From Lagierella massiliensis (lineage in GTDB: Bacteria > Bacillota > Clostridia > Tissierellales > Peptoniphilaceae), in the NCBI GenBank assembly GCA_030532135.1, contig JAUNLT010000004.1, positions 1-64,000 of the forward strand: a stretch of DNA of 64,000 nucleotides, given 5' to 3'. Made by a program: the position numbers and the translations under genes. The notes beneath the pieces were generated by a model. That model was not told the DNA's origin. It saw only the letters and a list, made by a program, of their open reading frames with translations, and made no database searches. Below, in pieces: positions 27,206 to 36,421 of this stretch. The first letter of the stretch is position 1. Every line of letters begins with the position of its first letter.

Positions 27206-28592
27206 AATAGTAGTTATAGGCGCAGGACCTGGCGGATATGAAGCAGCCATTAGGGCTGCTCAGCTAGGTGCTGACGTTGTTTTAATAGAAAAAGGAAGAG
27301 CAGGTGGTACTTGCTTAAATATTGGTTGTATACCAACTAAAACTCTTTGGAAAATTGCAGAACTTTATGACCAAATTAAAGAGTCAAAGACTTTTGGAAT
27401 CAATCTGGAAAATCCAAGTATTGATATGAAAGCTGTAAAAGAGAGAAAAGACTATGTTGCAAATAGGATGAACCAAGGAGTTAATTTCTTAGTAGAATCA
27501 TATCCAAATTTGGAATACATTCAAGGTACTGCATCATTTAAAGATGAAAAGACTGTAGTTGTAAAAACTGAAGAAGGGGAAGTGGAAGTAACTGGAGACA
27601 GCTTCATAGTTGCATCTGGTTCTGTCGCTTTAGTACCAGGTTTTGAAGGAGCTACTTTAGACGGAGTTTTAACTTCAACTGAGTTACTTGATCTAGATTA
27701 TTTACCTAAGAGTCTTGTAGTTATTGGTACTGGAGTTATAGGTATGGAATTTGCATCTATCTATAATTCTTTTGGAACAGAGGTTACAGTTTTAGGATCT
27801 GAAGTGCTTGCTGCAAGTGATGGAGAGATAACCAAGAGAATTCAATCCCTATTTAAACAAAAAGGAATGAAGATAAATAAGGGATACAGAGCAGAAAAAA
27901 TCGAAAAAACTGATAACGGTTTAAAGGTTATTGCTAAAAATAAAAAAGGAAAAGAACTTGAAGTTGAAGGGGAATTGGTTCTTATGGCTATAGGAAGAAT
28001 TCCTTACACTGAAGGTCTAAACCTTGAAGCTATTGGTGTTGAAACTAATAGAGGTGGAATTGTTACAACTGATGGTTGCAAAACTTCAGTTGATAATATT
28101 TATGCAATTGGTGACTGTGTTTACGGAAACAATCAGTTAGCACATGTGGCATCAAATCAAGGTCTTAACCTTGTTGAAACTTTGATGGGTAATAAACCTC
28201 ATATTAATGAAGAAGTTGTACCTGCTGCAACATTTACATTACCTGAAATAGCTCAAGTTGGTAAAACTGAAGAGCAACTAAAAGAAGAAGGAATTGAATA
28301 CGATAAATCTAAATTCTTATTCTCAGGAAATGGTAAAGCAGTGTCTATGGGAGAAACAGATGGTTTTGTTAAGATATTAGCTACTAAAGATCATGAAAAA
28401 ATTCTTGGAGTTCATGTTTTTGGACCACATGCTAACGACTTAGTACATTTCGGTGCTATAGCAATGGCAAATGATTTATCTGTAGCAGACTTAAATAAGA
28501 CTATTTTTGCCCACCCAACATTAGCAGAAACTTTCATGGAAGCTTCTCATGGAATGTTAGGTGCTTCAATTCATAGTGCAAACACAAAGTAA
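27198..28592 (+). CDS. lpdA: Dihydrolipoyl dehydrogenase (glycine cleavage L protein)
   Basis: FAD flavoprotein that reoxidises dihydrolipoyl-GcvH with NAD+, 464 aa. FAD site GAGPGGYEAAIRAAQLG, redox disulfide C39-x4-C44 in GGTCLNIGCIPTKT, NAD site VIGTGVIGMEFASIYNSFG, and the C-terminal interface base HPTLAETFMEA with the catalytic His-Glu pair. No fused lipoyl domain. Being last in the gcv operon, with no PDH genes nearby, indicates it serves GcvH. Followed by a strong terminator. Confidence 0.97.
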   Translation: MPKIVVIGAGPGGYEAAIRAAQLGADVVLIEKGRAGGTCLNIGCIPTKTLWKIAELYDQIKESKTFGINLENPSIDMKAVKERKDYVANRMNQGVNFLVESYPNLEYIQGTASFKDEKTVVVKTEEGEVEVTGDSFIVASGSVALVPGFEGATLDGVLTSTELLDLDYLPKSLVVIGTGVIGMEFASIYNSFGTEVTVLGSEVLAASDGEITKRIQSLFKQKGMKINKGYRAEKIEKTDNGLKVIAKNKKGKELEVEGELVLMAIGRIPYTEGLNLEAIGVETNRGGIVTTDGCKTSVDNIYAIGDCVYGNNQLAHVASNQGLNLVETLMGNKPHINEEVVPAATFTLPEIAQVGKTEEQLKEEGIEYDKSKFLFSGNGKAVSMGETDGFVKILATKDHEKILGVHVFGPHANDLVHFGAIAMANDLSVADLNKTIFAHPTLAETFMEASHGMLGASIHSANTK

Positions 28593-28611
28593 TCTAAAAA
28601 TTTGATTTACT

Positions 28612-28640
28612 AAGGAAGTCTATATAGACTTCCTTTTTTT
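28612..28640 (+). terminator. Terminator of the gcv operon
   Basis: AAGGAAGTC (28612-28620), 6-nt loop, GACTTCCTT (28627-28635) followed by T5. Confidence 0.9.
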
Positions 28641-28745
28641 ACATATTTAAAATTAGATTATTATTTTTCAAAATGATTATGAAGATAAGGCTTAAATTTT
28701 TATGGTAATTTATGATAAAATATAAATGTAAAGAATGGGGGAAGT

Positions 28746-29768
28746 ATGAAAAAAATTAGAGTAGAAGATGCAATTGGACATGTTCTTCCCCATGATATGA
28801 CTAGAATTGTTAAAGGCGAATTTAAAGGTCCTGCCTTTAAAAAAGGTCATATTATAACAGAGGAAGACGTTCCAAAACTATTACAAATGGGAAAAGAGCA
28901 TATATATATATTAGAAAAGAATGAAAATCTAATACATGAAATAGAAGCTGCTAAAGTACTAGGTGAGATTTGTTTAAATGAAAATATGACTTTAACAGAT
29001 GTATCAGAAGGTAAAATAGGTGTAAAAGCAACAATAGATGGTTTTTTTCAGGTTGATAGAGACAGGTTAATGAGCCTTAATTTAATAGATGATATTGCTA
29101 TTTCAACTCGACATGGAAATATACCTGTAAATAAAGGAGATGTATTAGCGGGGGCTAGAGTAATACCTTTGTTGGTTGAAAAAAACAAACTAACGGAAGC
29201 TAAGAATATTTTTAATGGTGAACCAATACTTAAATTGGTTCCTTTTAAAGAGAAGAAAATAGGTGTTATTACAACTGGATCGGAAGTATATCACGGAAGA
29301 ATTAAGGATGAATTTACACCTGTAATAATAGACAAAGTAAATAAGTTTGGATCGAAAGTTGTATTTCATGAGATTTGTGATGATAAATTAGAACAAATTA
29401 AAACAGGAATATTAAATGCGTTGGAAAGTGGATGTGATTTAATATTATGTACTGGAGGAATGTCTGTTGATCCAGATGATATGACTCCAGGAGCGATTAA
29501 AGAGACTGGTGCTAAAATAATTTCATATGGTAGTCCTATGTTACCAGGCTCCATGTTTTTAATATCATATCTTAATGGTGTTCCTGTTCTTGGTTTACCA
29601 GGTTGTGTTATGTTTATGAAAACAACAGTATTTGATGTTATCCTACCTTATGTACTTTCTGATACTTTAGTAAACAGAAACACGGTTGCAGCGCTTGGAT
29701 ATGGTGGATATTGTTTAGGATGTGATATTTGTCATTATCCAAATTGTCAGTTTGGTAAAGGAGTTTAA
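28746..29768 (+). CDS. Molybdopterin-binding (MoeA/MogA-like) protein with C-terminal Cys cluster
   Basis: 340 aa. It has the MoCF/MoeA-type fold: GVITTGSEVYHGR around residue 176 and LCTGGMSVDPDDMTPGAI around 236 form the nucleotide/pterin-binding loops, then VPVLGLPGC. The N-terminal region resembles the SAF-like/MoeA linker family seen in clostridia. The C-terminus carries C-LGC-DIC-HYPNC, spacing C-x2-C-x2-C-x4-C, possibly a metal or Fe-S site. MoeA inserts Mo into molybdopterin, but no other Moco gene is in the window, so the real substrate is unclear. Start ATG 28746 has GGGGGAAGT upstream. Overlaps the next gene by one base. Confidence 0.8.
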   Translation: MKKIRVEDAIGHVLPHDMTRIVKGEFKGPAFKKGHIITEEDVPKLLQMGKEHIYILEKNENLIHEIEAAKVLGEICLNENMTLTDVSEGKIGVKATIDGFFQVDRDRLMSLNLIDDIAISTRHGNIPVNKGDVLAGARVIPLLVEKNKLTEAKNIFNGEPILKLVPFKEKKIGVITTGSEVYHGRIKDEFTPVIIDKVNKFGSKVVFHEICDDKLEQIKTGILNALESGCDLILCTGGMSVDPDDMTPGAIKETGAKIISYGSPMLPGSMFLISYLNGVPVLGLPGCVMFMKTTVFDVILPYVLSDTLVNRNTVAALGYGGYCLGCDICHYPNCQFGKGV

Positions 29769-30370
29769 TGAATAAGAGAGATAAAATTATAATTAGTATT
29801 AGTTTTATATGGTTATTTTCTTGTGTGTTTTTAATCAAGTCGGACCAAAGTTGGTTAATGCTCTTTGACAAAAGTATTCTAGAATTTATAAGGCATAATG
29901 TAAGGCTTACTAATTTTCATAAATTTATAACAATATTCGGAAATACCAATACTTATTTCTATATATTCATACCTGTTGGTATATTGATGTATCTTAATAA
30001 AAGAGGAAAAACATTTTTGTATATTTTAAGTGCAATTCTTATTAGTACAGCAGTGGTTATAATAGTTAAAAATTTCGTAGGTAGAGTTAGACCGGTTGAA
30101 TATTTTGTAATAAGTCAAGGTGGATATAGTTTTCCAAGTGGACATTCACTAGTTTCTTCAGCCACATACTGGACAATATATAGAATAATAAACTTTAAGA
30201 AAAAAATATTAAATTGGTTTTTTATTGTATTTCCATTACTTATTGCTTTTAGTAGACTTGCATTAGGTGTACATTGGCCTACAGACGTTTTGACTGGACT
30301 ATTAATAGGCTATAGTATTTCGGCTATAGTAACTTGTAAATATGAAAAGGATGGTATTAATGTTTTATAA
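29768..30370 (+). CDS. PAP2 superfamily phosphatase (first of a tandem pair)
   Basis: Membrane phosphatase of the type 2 phosphatidic acid / undecaprenyl-diphosphate phosphatase (BacA-unrelated) superfamily, 200 aa, five or six hydrophobic segments. All three motifs are present: K-x6-RP in KNFVGRVRPV, PSGHS, and SRLALGVHWPTDV. Likely substrates are undecaprenyl-PP or phospholipid phosphates. The start overlaps the preceding TAA, and its 3' end overlaps the next PAP2 gene by 11 bases, so both belong to one transcript with the MoeA-like gene. Confidence 0.88.
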   Translation: MNKRDKIIISISFIWLFSCVFLIKSDQSWLMLFDKSILEFIRHNVRLTNFHKFITIFGNTNTYFYIFIPVGILMYLNKRGKTFLYILSAILISTAVVIIVKNFVGRVRPVEYFVISQGGYSFPSGHSLVSSATYWTIYRIINFKKKILNWFFIVFPLLIAFSRLALGVHWPTDVLTGLLIGYSISAIVTCKYEKDGINVL

Positions 30371-30983
30371 CCTACCACAAACTGTCACAGTATTAATTGT
30401 CCTATGCATAATAACAGTTGGTGTTATTAGAAGGCGTTCTAATGGATTTAATTTAGATACAAAGGTAAGAGACTATTTAGTCAAAAATACTTCTAGACAA
30501 TCTAAAGAAATAATGGGAACAGTAACAAATCTTGCAAATGTAGATTCCATATGGGTTATGACTGTACCTATAGTTTTTTATTTAACATCAGAGAAAAAGT
30601 ATGAAATAGCTTCTGCAATTATTCTTTCAATTATAACTGGAGTAATTGCAAGTCAAGGACTAAAGTTTTTGTTTCGTATTCACAGACCTGCAACAGCCAA
30701 AGAATATTACGATTTAGGCTATTCATTTCCAAGTGGTCATTCAACTGTAGGTATGAGCTATTATTTAACAATGGGTTTTGTTCTTTCAGATATGGCTGGA
30801 GGTAAACCTATAATTGTTATGGCTTTAGGTCTGTTGGCAGTTTTAATAGGACTATCAAGACTCGTCTTGGGAGTACATTGGTTTACGGATGTAGTTATAG
30901 GTCTATTACTTGGTGCAATTTGCTGTTATTGGGTAATATTTTTGTTTAGTACTGGATATTATATTAAATTAATATACAAATAG
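30360..30983 (+). CDS. PAP2 superfamily phosphatase (second of a tandem pair)
   Basis: 207-residue membrane phosphatase homologous to the upstream gene but clearly diverged. Motifs: K-x6-RP in KFLFRIHRPAT, PSGHST, SRLVLGVHWFTDV. Start: an in-frame ATG at 30342 exists, but AAAAGGATGG (30345-30354) is well placed for ATG 30360. Possible roles as for its partner, with one copy perhaps acting on wall lipid carrier and the other on glycerolipids (inference). Confidence 0.87.
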   Translation: MFYNLPQTVTVLIVLCIITVGVIRRRSNGFNLDTKVRDYLVKNTSRQSKEIMGTVTNLANVDSIWVMTVPIVFYLTSEKKYEIASAIILSIITGVIASQGLKFLFRIHRPATAKEYYDLGYSFPSGHSTVGMSYYLTMGFVLSDMAGGKPIIVMALGLLAVLIGLSRLVLGVHWFTDVVIGLLLGAICCYWVIFLFSTGYYIKLIYK

Positions 30984-31005
30984 ATGAAGAGCTTAGGGGG
31001 TATAA

Positions 31006-31452
31006 ATGAGTTTTTTAGATGAATTAAGAAAAGATAAGATGAAAGCTTTAAAAGCTAAGGATAAATTAAGAGTAAATGTAATAACATTATTGATGTCATC
31101 AATTTCTTTAGAAGAAAAAGAAAATAAGAAAGTTCTTTCTGATGATGAGGCAATTAAATTTGTTCAAAAAGAACTAAAACAATTAAAAGATACATTAAAT
31201 CAAACGCCAAAAGAAAGAACAGACATATTAGAAGAAACAAAAGAAAGAATTAAAATTGTAGAAACCTATTTACCTGAACAAATCAGTAAAGAGAGGTTAG
31301 AAAAAGAAATTACGGAATATATTGAATCTAATAATTTAGAAAAGTCGCCTAAGAGTAAAGGAATGATAATCAAACATACTTTAAAAATGTTTGGTTCTCA
31401 AACAGATGGAAAGACTGTAAATGAAGTAGTAGACAAGGTTCTTAAAGCATAG
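31006..31452 (+). CDS. GatB/YqeY family protein
   Basis: 148-residue helical protein of the YqeY family, related to the tail domain of GatB, the tRNA-dependent amidotransferase subunit. It starts MSFLDELRKDKMKALKAKDK, with IVETYLPEQIS and GSQTDGKTVNEVVDKVL near the end. The function is not settled; a tRNA-related role is assumed from homology. TTAGGGGGT precedes the ATG. Lies just before cdaA. Confidence 0.9.
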   Translation: MSFLDELRKDKMKALKAKDKLRVNVITLLMSSISLEEKENKKVLSDDEAIKFVQKELKQLKDTLNQTPKERTDILEETKERIKIVETYLPEQISKERLEKEITEYIESNNLEKSPKSKGMIIKHTLKMFGSQTDGKTVNEVVDKVLKA

Positions 31453-31469
31453 AGAAAGTAAGGTGAACC

Positions 31470-32300
31470 ATGGGGATAGAAGTCAATAGATTATTTGATG
31501 CTATTTCTTATATCAGGATAAGAGATGTAATAGATATTTTAATAGTTGCTTTGGCAATATATAAAATATTTATCTTGATAAAACAAACTAGGGCAGAACA
31601 ACTTATGAGGGGAGTTCTTGCTATATTTACATTTGCAATTATAAGTAGAGTTTTAAATCTTTATACAGTTTCATGGATACTAGAAAAAGCTATGACTGCT
31701 GGTTTTATCCTCTTTATTGTAGTTTTCCAACCTGAGTTGAGAAGAATGTTAGAATATATAGGAACTAGAAATATTTTTAGAAAGTCTTTTATTGACCTAC
31801 AAGAAGAGACTTTACATCAAGTTGTAAATGAAGTAGTTTTGGCAATGAGCTCTCTGTCTAGACAAAACATTGGAGCACTTTTAGTCTTTGAAAACAAAAC
31901 CGGTCTAAATGAAGTAATTGAGACAGGGACAAGATTAAATTCCGACATTTCTAGTGAATTACTAATTAATATATTTATTCCAAATACTCCACTACATGAT
32001 GGTGCGGTTATAATAAGAAAAGATAAAATTGTAGCTGCTTCTTGCTTTTTACCAATGTCTGACAGTCAAGCTATTTCTAAAGAACTTGGAACAAGACATA
32101 GAGCTGCTCTTGGAATTTCAGAAAGATCAGATTCACTTTCCATTATTGTATCTGAAGAAACAGGTACCATTTCTGTTGCAGAAAACGGAGAATTGAAAAG
32201 GTATGTTGATGAAGAAACACTAAGAGAAATACTTATTAAGTTCTATGACAAAGACAGTTTAGAAAAAAAGGGGGATAAAAATGGAAAAATTAAAGAATAA
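31470..32300 (+). CDS. cdaA: Diadenylate cyclase CdaA
   Basis: Makes c-di-AMP from two ATP at the membrane, 276 aa. Three N-terminal membrane segments (about 24-90) and a DAC (DisA_N) domain with D177-G-A (HDGAVI) and R209-H-R (GTRHRAALGISE). In Firmicutes the enzyme is controlled by CdaR and GlmM, encoded next in the same operon, linking c-di-AMP to wall synthesis and osmolyte or potassium balance. AAGGTGAA precedes ATG 31470. Overlaps cdaR by 20 bases. Confidence 0.96.
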   Translation: MGIEVNRLFDAISYIRIRDVIDILIVALAIYKIFILIKQTRAEQLMRGVLAIFTFAIISRVLNLYTVSWILEKAMTAGFILFIVVFQPELRRMLEYIGTRNIFRKSFIDLQEETLHQVVNEVVLAMSSLSRQNIGALLVFENKTGLNEVIETGTRLNSDISSELLINIFIPNTPLHDGAVIIRKDKIVAASCFLPMSDSQAISKELGTRHRAALGISERSDSLSIIVSEETGTISVAENGELKRYVDEETLREILIKFYDKDSLEKKGDKNGKIKE

Positions 32301-33504
32301 TTGGCCATTTAAATTAATCTCGCTTATATTTGCCGTTGCACTTTGGTATTATGTAGTTTCAGAAACAAATCCAAATATAAGAAAAGAATTTAAAATGATC
32401 CCCGTTATGTACAAAAATGAGGATGTTTTAAAGAGGAAAAATATGGCAATAGTAGAGCCTACTGATCCAGTCGTGAATGTTACGCTTGAGGGCAAGAGAA
32501 ATGTGGTGTCTAGAGTTAGAAGAAATGATATTTTAGTTTATGCAGACTTAAATGAATTAAATGACAAAGGTGAAGTTACTTTAAGCTTTTCAGCTCCTCA
32601 AGGGACTTCTATAGTGGAAAAATCAGAATATAAATTGTCTTTAAAAATAGATGAAATTATGACTTTAGTTAAAAAAGTAGAAGTTAAAAGGATTGGAGAG
32701 CTACCATCAGATAATATTACTGTTACTGGAATAGAAGTAGTTCCTTCTGAAGTAAAAATAACAGATGAGAAAAAGTTGATAGATAAAATTTCAAAAGTTG
32801 TGGTACCAATTGATTTGTCTGTTATAACTGAAGATACATCAATCTCTAAAAAAATTGAAATATTTGATAGTAATGAAAATATTATGAATGACCTTAGTGT
32901 TGATCATACTGATGTTACAGTTAATGTACTTGTTTCTTCAACAAAACAAGTACCTATAAAGCCATCATATAAAAATGAGCCTTTTGATTTCAATTCAGAG
33001 GATCTAAAATTAAGTAAAAATAAAATAACAATAATTGGTCAAAAAGAAATTTTAGATAAAGTTAAGGATATAAGTACTCAAACTATTGATTTAGAGGACT
33101 TTGTAAACAATACAACGAAAAGTATAAAATTGAACTTTCCTGATAATATATCGCCTTTATCAAGAGAAGACAGATTTATTGATATAACGTATTCTTCGAA
33201 TGTAGGACAAGGACAACCAAGTAAGCTTTTTACGGTAAGTACTGATAATATAGAAGCTTTAAATAAACCTCAAGGAAAAGCTCTTATGTTGCCAGCGGAT
33301 TTAGCAGAAGTTTCAGTTAGGATCTTTGGAGATGCCAAAGTTGTAGAAACTGTAAAACTTAATGACTTTAATTTAAAGATTGATTTAAAAGATTTAGATG
33401 ACGGTGAACATTCAGTTCCCATCATTGCAGAGTTAAAAAAAGAAGGTATTACTAAGACTTTAGTATATCCTTCTACAATAAAAATTAAGATTGTTAATGA
33501 ATAA
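32281..33504 (+). CDS. cdaR: CdaA regulatory protein CdaR (YbbR-like)
   Basis: 407 aa. One N-terminal membrane anchor (FKLISLIFAVALWYYVVSE) and about four extracellular YbbR repeats, beginning around residues 45, 120, 215 and 310. Known in Firmicutes to bind and modulate CdaA. GGGGGATAAAA precedes the ATG, inside the cdaA end. Length is normal for a three-to-four YbbR-domain protein. Confidence 0.93.
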   Translation: MEKLKNNWPFKLISLIFAVALWYYVVSETNPNIRKEFKMIPVMYKNEDVLKRKNMAIVEPTDPVVNVTLEGKRNVVSRVRRNDILVYADLNELNDKGEVTLSFSAPQGTSIVEKSEYKLSLKIDEIMTLVKKVEVKRIGELPSDNITVTGIEVVPSEVKITDEKKLIDKISKVVVPIDLSVITEDTSISKKIEIFDSNENIMNDLSVDHTDVTVNVLVSSTKQVPIKPSYKNEPFDFNSEDLKLSKNKITIIGQKEILDKVKDISTQTIDLEDFVNNTTKSIKLNFPDNISPLSREDRFIDITYSSNVGQGQPSKLFTVSTDNIEALNKPQGKALMLPADLAEVSVRIFGDAKVVETVKLNDFNLKIDLKDLDDGEHSVPIIAELKKEGITKTLVYPSTIKIKIVNE

Positions 33505-33514
33505 TGGAGGAATT

Positions 33515-34858
33515 ATGGGAAGATATTTTGGAACAGATGGGATTAGAGGAGTAGCAAATGCGGAATTAACTCCTGAATTAGCTTTTAAATTAGCAAGAGC
33601 ATCAGCTCATAGATTATTAGAAGATAATAATAAGTTGATTCTTATTGGTAAAGATACAAGAATTTCTGGGAATATGTTAGAAAGTGCATTAGTAGCAGGA
33701 TATAATTCTATGGGATTTGATGTAAAACTTTTAGGTGTCATCCCTACTCCTGCCGTAGCTCAATTAGTTCTTAAATATGGTGCAGAAGCTGGTATTGTAA
33801 TTTCTGCATCTCATAATTCTTTTGAGTATAATGGTATAAAATACTTTGGAAGTGATGGGTACAAATTGCCCGATTCTGTTGAAGAAGACATTGAAGATTT
33901 AATAGATAACTATAAGTTAATTAAAGAAAGACCAGTAGGAGAAAATCTAGGAAGAATAGAGTATCATAAGGAATCTACAGAAGAGTATAAGAATTATTTA
34001 AAGGGTATAATTCAAACAAGGTTTGATGGTTTTAAAATTGCGTTAGATTGTGGAAATGGAGCTACTTTTAAAGCGGCGCCAGAAGTTTTTAGAGAATTAG
34101 GTGCTGAAGTGTTCGAAATAAATACAGAACCTAATGGTATAAATATAAATGATAAATGTGGCTCTACACATCCTGAAAAGCTTAAAAAAATAGTTATAGA
34201 AAATAAGTGTGATATTGGATTTGCATATGATGGAGATGGTGATAGATTAATTACAGTTGATGAGAAAGGAGAACTTCTTGACGGCGATCACTTTCTTGCA
34301 ATTTTAGCTAAAAATCTAAAAGAAAATGGTAGATTAGAAAACAATGGAGTTGTGGGAACTGTAATGACAAATATTGGATTAGACAAGTTTTGTGAATCAA
34401 ACGACATAAAACTTATAAAAGCTTCTGTAGGTGATAGATACGTCCTTGAGACTATGCTTAATGAAGGATATTGTATTGGAGGAGAACAATCAGGTCATAT
34501 TATATTTAAAGATTATGCAACAACTGGTGATGGTCTGCTTTCATCTCTATTATTAATGGAAGTTTTAGTACATTCCAACAAAAAAATTTCAGAATTAAAT
34601 TCACTTGTTACTACTTACCCTCAAGTTCTTGTTAATGCGCGAGTTAAAAATGAATTAAAAAAATCATATGAGACTGATCAGGAAATAAATAGAGAAATAC
34701 AAAGAGTTGAAGCTGTATTTAAAGGCCAAGGAAGAGTATTAATAAGACCATCAGGTACAGAACCTTTAGTTAGAGTAATGATAGAAGGAAAAGATTTAGA
34801 CGTTCTAAATAAAGAAGCAAAAAAAATAGCATCTTTAATAGAATCAAAATTCCTTTAG
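33515..34858 (+). CDS. glmM: Phosphoglucosamine mutase
   Basis: Converts glucosamine-6-phosphate to glucosamine-1-phosphate for UDP-GlcNAc and wall synthesis, 447 aa. It begins MGRYFGTDGIRGVAN. The phosphoserine is S99 in ISASHNSFEYNGIKYFG, the metal loop is DGDGDR, the sugar loop GGEQSGH, and the phosphate-binding loop RPSGTEPLVRVM. The frame extends upstream to TTG 33491, but GGAGG before ATG 33515 sets the start. Part of the conserved cdaA-cdaR-glmM module. Confidence 0.97.
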   Translation: MGRYFGTDGIRGVANAELTPELAFKLARASAHRLLEDNNKLILIGKDTRISGNMLESALVAGYNSMGFDVKLLGVIPTPAVAQLVLKYGAEAGIVISASHNSFEYNGIKYFGSDGYKLPDSVEEDIEDLIDNYKLIKERPVGENLGRIEYHKESTEEYKNYLKGIIQTRFDGFKIALDCGNGATFKAAPEVFRELGAEVFEINTEPNGININDKCGSTHPEKLKKIVIENKCDIGFAYDGDGDRLITVDEKGELLDGDHFLAILAKNLKENGRLENNGVVGTVMTNIGLDKFCESNDIKLIKASVGDRYVLETMLNEGYCIGGEQSGHIIFKDYATTGDGLLSSLLLMEVLVHSNKKISELNSLVTTYPQVLVNARVKNELKKSYETDQEINREIQRVEAVFKGQGRVLIRPSGTEPLVRVMIEGKDLDVLNKEAKKIASLIESKFL

Positions 34859-34866
34859 GAGGGATT

Positions 34867-35697
34867 ATGAATAAAAAAGTAATAATTGCCGATTCAGCTT
34901 GTGATTTAAACAAAGAGTTAAAAAATAGAATGAATATAGAATCGGTTAGCTTTCATATAGATATAGAAGGAGAAAGCATTCTAGACGATGAAAGCACAAA
35001 TAGAAAAAAATTTTTAAAAACTATGGAAAAAACAACTAAACGAATAGGTTCGGCAGCCCCATCACCTAATCAATTTATGGAAAAATTTGGGGATTATGAG
35101 GAGATTTTTATCGTTACCATCTCAAAAAAATTAAGTGGCACATATGGAAATGCAGTACTTGCTAAAAATATATTTTTAGAAAATTCTAATACAAAGGTTC
35201 ACGTATTTGATTCAAAATCTGCAGGATCAGGAGAGACCGTAGTGGCTTTAAAAATACAAGAACTACTAGATGAAGGACTTTCATTTGAAGTTATAGTTGA
35301 AAAAGTTGAAAAATTTATATCCGAGATGAAAACTTACTTTATATTAGATAGTTTTGAAAATCTTATTAAAAATGGAAGAGTTTCAGTATTAAAAGGCAAA
35401 CTTGCTAGTATTTTATCGTTTAAACCTGTGATGTGTGGTGTTGATGGAGAAATTGAAGTTTATGCAAAGACAAGAGGATATGTAAATGCTTTAAAAAAAC
35501 TTTATGAAGCGATAGGAGCTGAATCAAAATTAGATGATAGAAATTTAATAATATCCCATTGCGATGCACTGGATACGGCAAAAAAAATCAAGAATTCAGT
35601 TGAACAAAAATTTAACTTTAAAAGCATACAAATAGTCGAAACTGGCCTACTAACCTCTGTATATGCCAATAAAGGGGGAGTAATAATATGCTTCTAG
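34867..35697 (+). CDS. DegV family fatty-acid-binding protein
   Basis: 276 aa, DegV fold with DSACDLNKEL at the start, the fatty-acid loop region TSAAPSP-like (GSAAPSPNQF) and TISKKLSGTYGNA. DegV/FakB proteins present exogenous fatty acids to the kinase FakA; fakA is not in the window. AGGAGGG precedes ATG 34867. Overlaps mtnN by ten bases. Confidence 0.9.
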   Translation: MNKKVIIADSACDLNKELKNRMNIESVSFHIDIEGESILDDESTNRKKFLKTMEKTTKRIGSAAPSPNQFMEKFGDYEEIFIVTISKKLSGTYGNAVLAKNIFLENSNTKVHVFDSKSAGSGETVVALKIQELLDEGLSFEVIVEKVEKFISEMKTYFILDSFENLIKNGRVSVLKGKLASILSFKPVMCGVDGEIEVYAKTRGYVNALKKLYEAIGAESKLDDRNLIISHCDALDTAKKIKNSVEQKFNFKSIQIVETGLLTSVYANKGGVIICF

Positions 35698-36383
35698 GTG
35701 ATGGCAATCTTAAAGAAACGATAGCTGTCATTTGTGCTATGGAATCTGAAATTAAATTTTTTAAAGATACCATTGAGATTAAAAATATTACAAAAATTTG
35801 TAAAAGAAAAGTCTATGAAGGTGAATTTAAAAATTATAATATTGTATTTACTGATTGTGGGGTAGGAAAAGTTAATGCTTCTATACTTACGCAGGGAATT
35901 ATAGATAAGTATAACCCTAAACTTGTTATAAACTCAGGTATTGCAGGAGGACTTGATAAGAGATTAAAACACTTAGATTTAGTTATAGGAAACAAACTGA
36001 CATATCATGACTTTGACTTAAGGCTTTTGAAAAAGTATTCTCCGTTTGTAGAATACTTTAAAGGTGATGAGAAACTTTTGTCTAAATTTAAGTCTATTCT
36101 TAATGAAGAGACATATTATGAAGGCCTTATATTAACAGGGGATCAGTTTATAGTCGATGACTGTGCTAAGAGAAAATTAAACGAAAAATTTGATGCGCTT
36201 TGTGTTGAAATGGAGGGTGCTGCTATAGCACACACTTGCTTTTTAAATGACATTAATTTTTTAGTAGTTCGATCTATATCGGACTTAGCAGATGGATCGG
36301 GAGATGAAGACTATGACAAATTTGAATTTCAAGCGGGTAAAAAGGCAGCAGAATTAACATTAAAATTCATAGAAACAATATAA
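35688..36383 (+). CDS. mtnN: 5'-methylthioadenosine / S-adenosylhomocysteine nucleosidase
   Basis: Hydrolyses MTA and SAH to adenine and the thioribose, recycling SAM by-products, 231 aa. Motifs: ICAMESEIKFF, GVGKVNASILTQ, NSGIAGGLD, GDQFIVDD, the catalytic Glu region CVEMEGAAIAH and the catalytic Asp in SISDLADGSG. GGGGGAG precedes ATG 35688. Ends at a bidirectional terminator. Confidence 0.95.
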   Translation: MLLGDGNLKETIAVICAMESEIKFFKDTIEIKNITKICKRKVYEGEFKNYNIVFTDCGVGKVNASILTQGIIDKYNPKLVINSGIAGGLDKRLKHLDLVIGNKLTYHDFDLRLLKKYSPFVEYFKGDEKLLSKFKSILNEETYYEGLILTGDQFIVDDCAKRKLNEKFDALCVEMEGAAIAHTCFLNDINFLVVRSISDLADGSGDEDYDKFEFQAGKKAAELTLKFIETI

Positions 36384-36421
36384 AATATAAAGCCCTAATT
36401 TAAATTAGGGCTTTATATTTT
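36382..36421. terminator. Bidirectional terminator between mtnN and the YczE-like gene
   Basis: Perfect palindrome with core AAAGCCCTAATTTAAATTAG, flanked by A and T runs on both sides and overlapping both stop codons. Confidence 0.88.
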
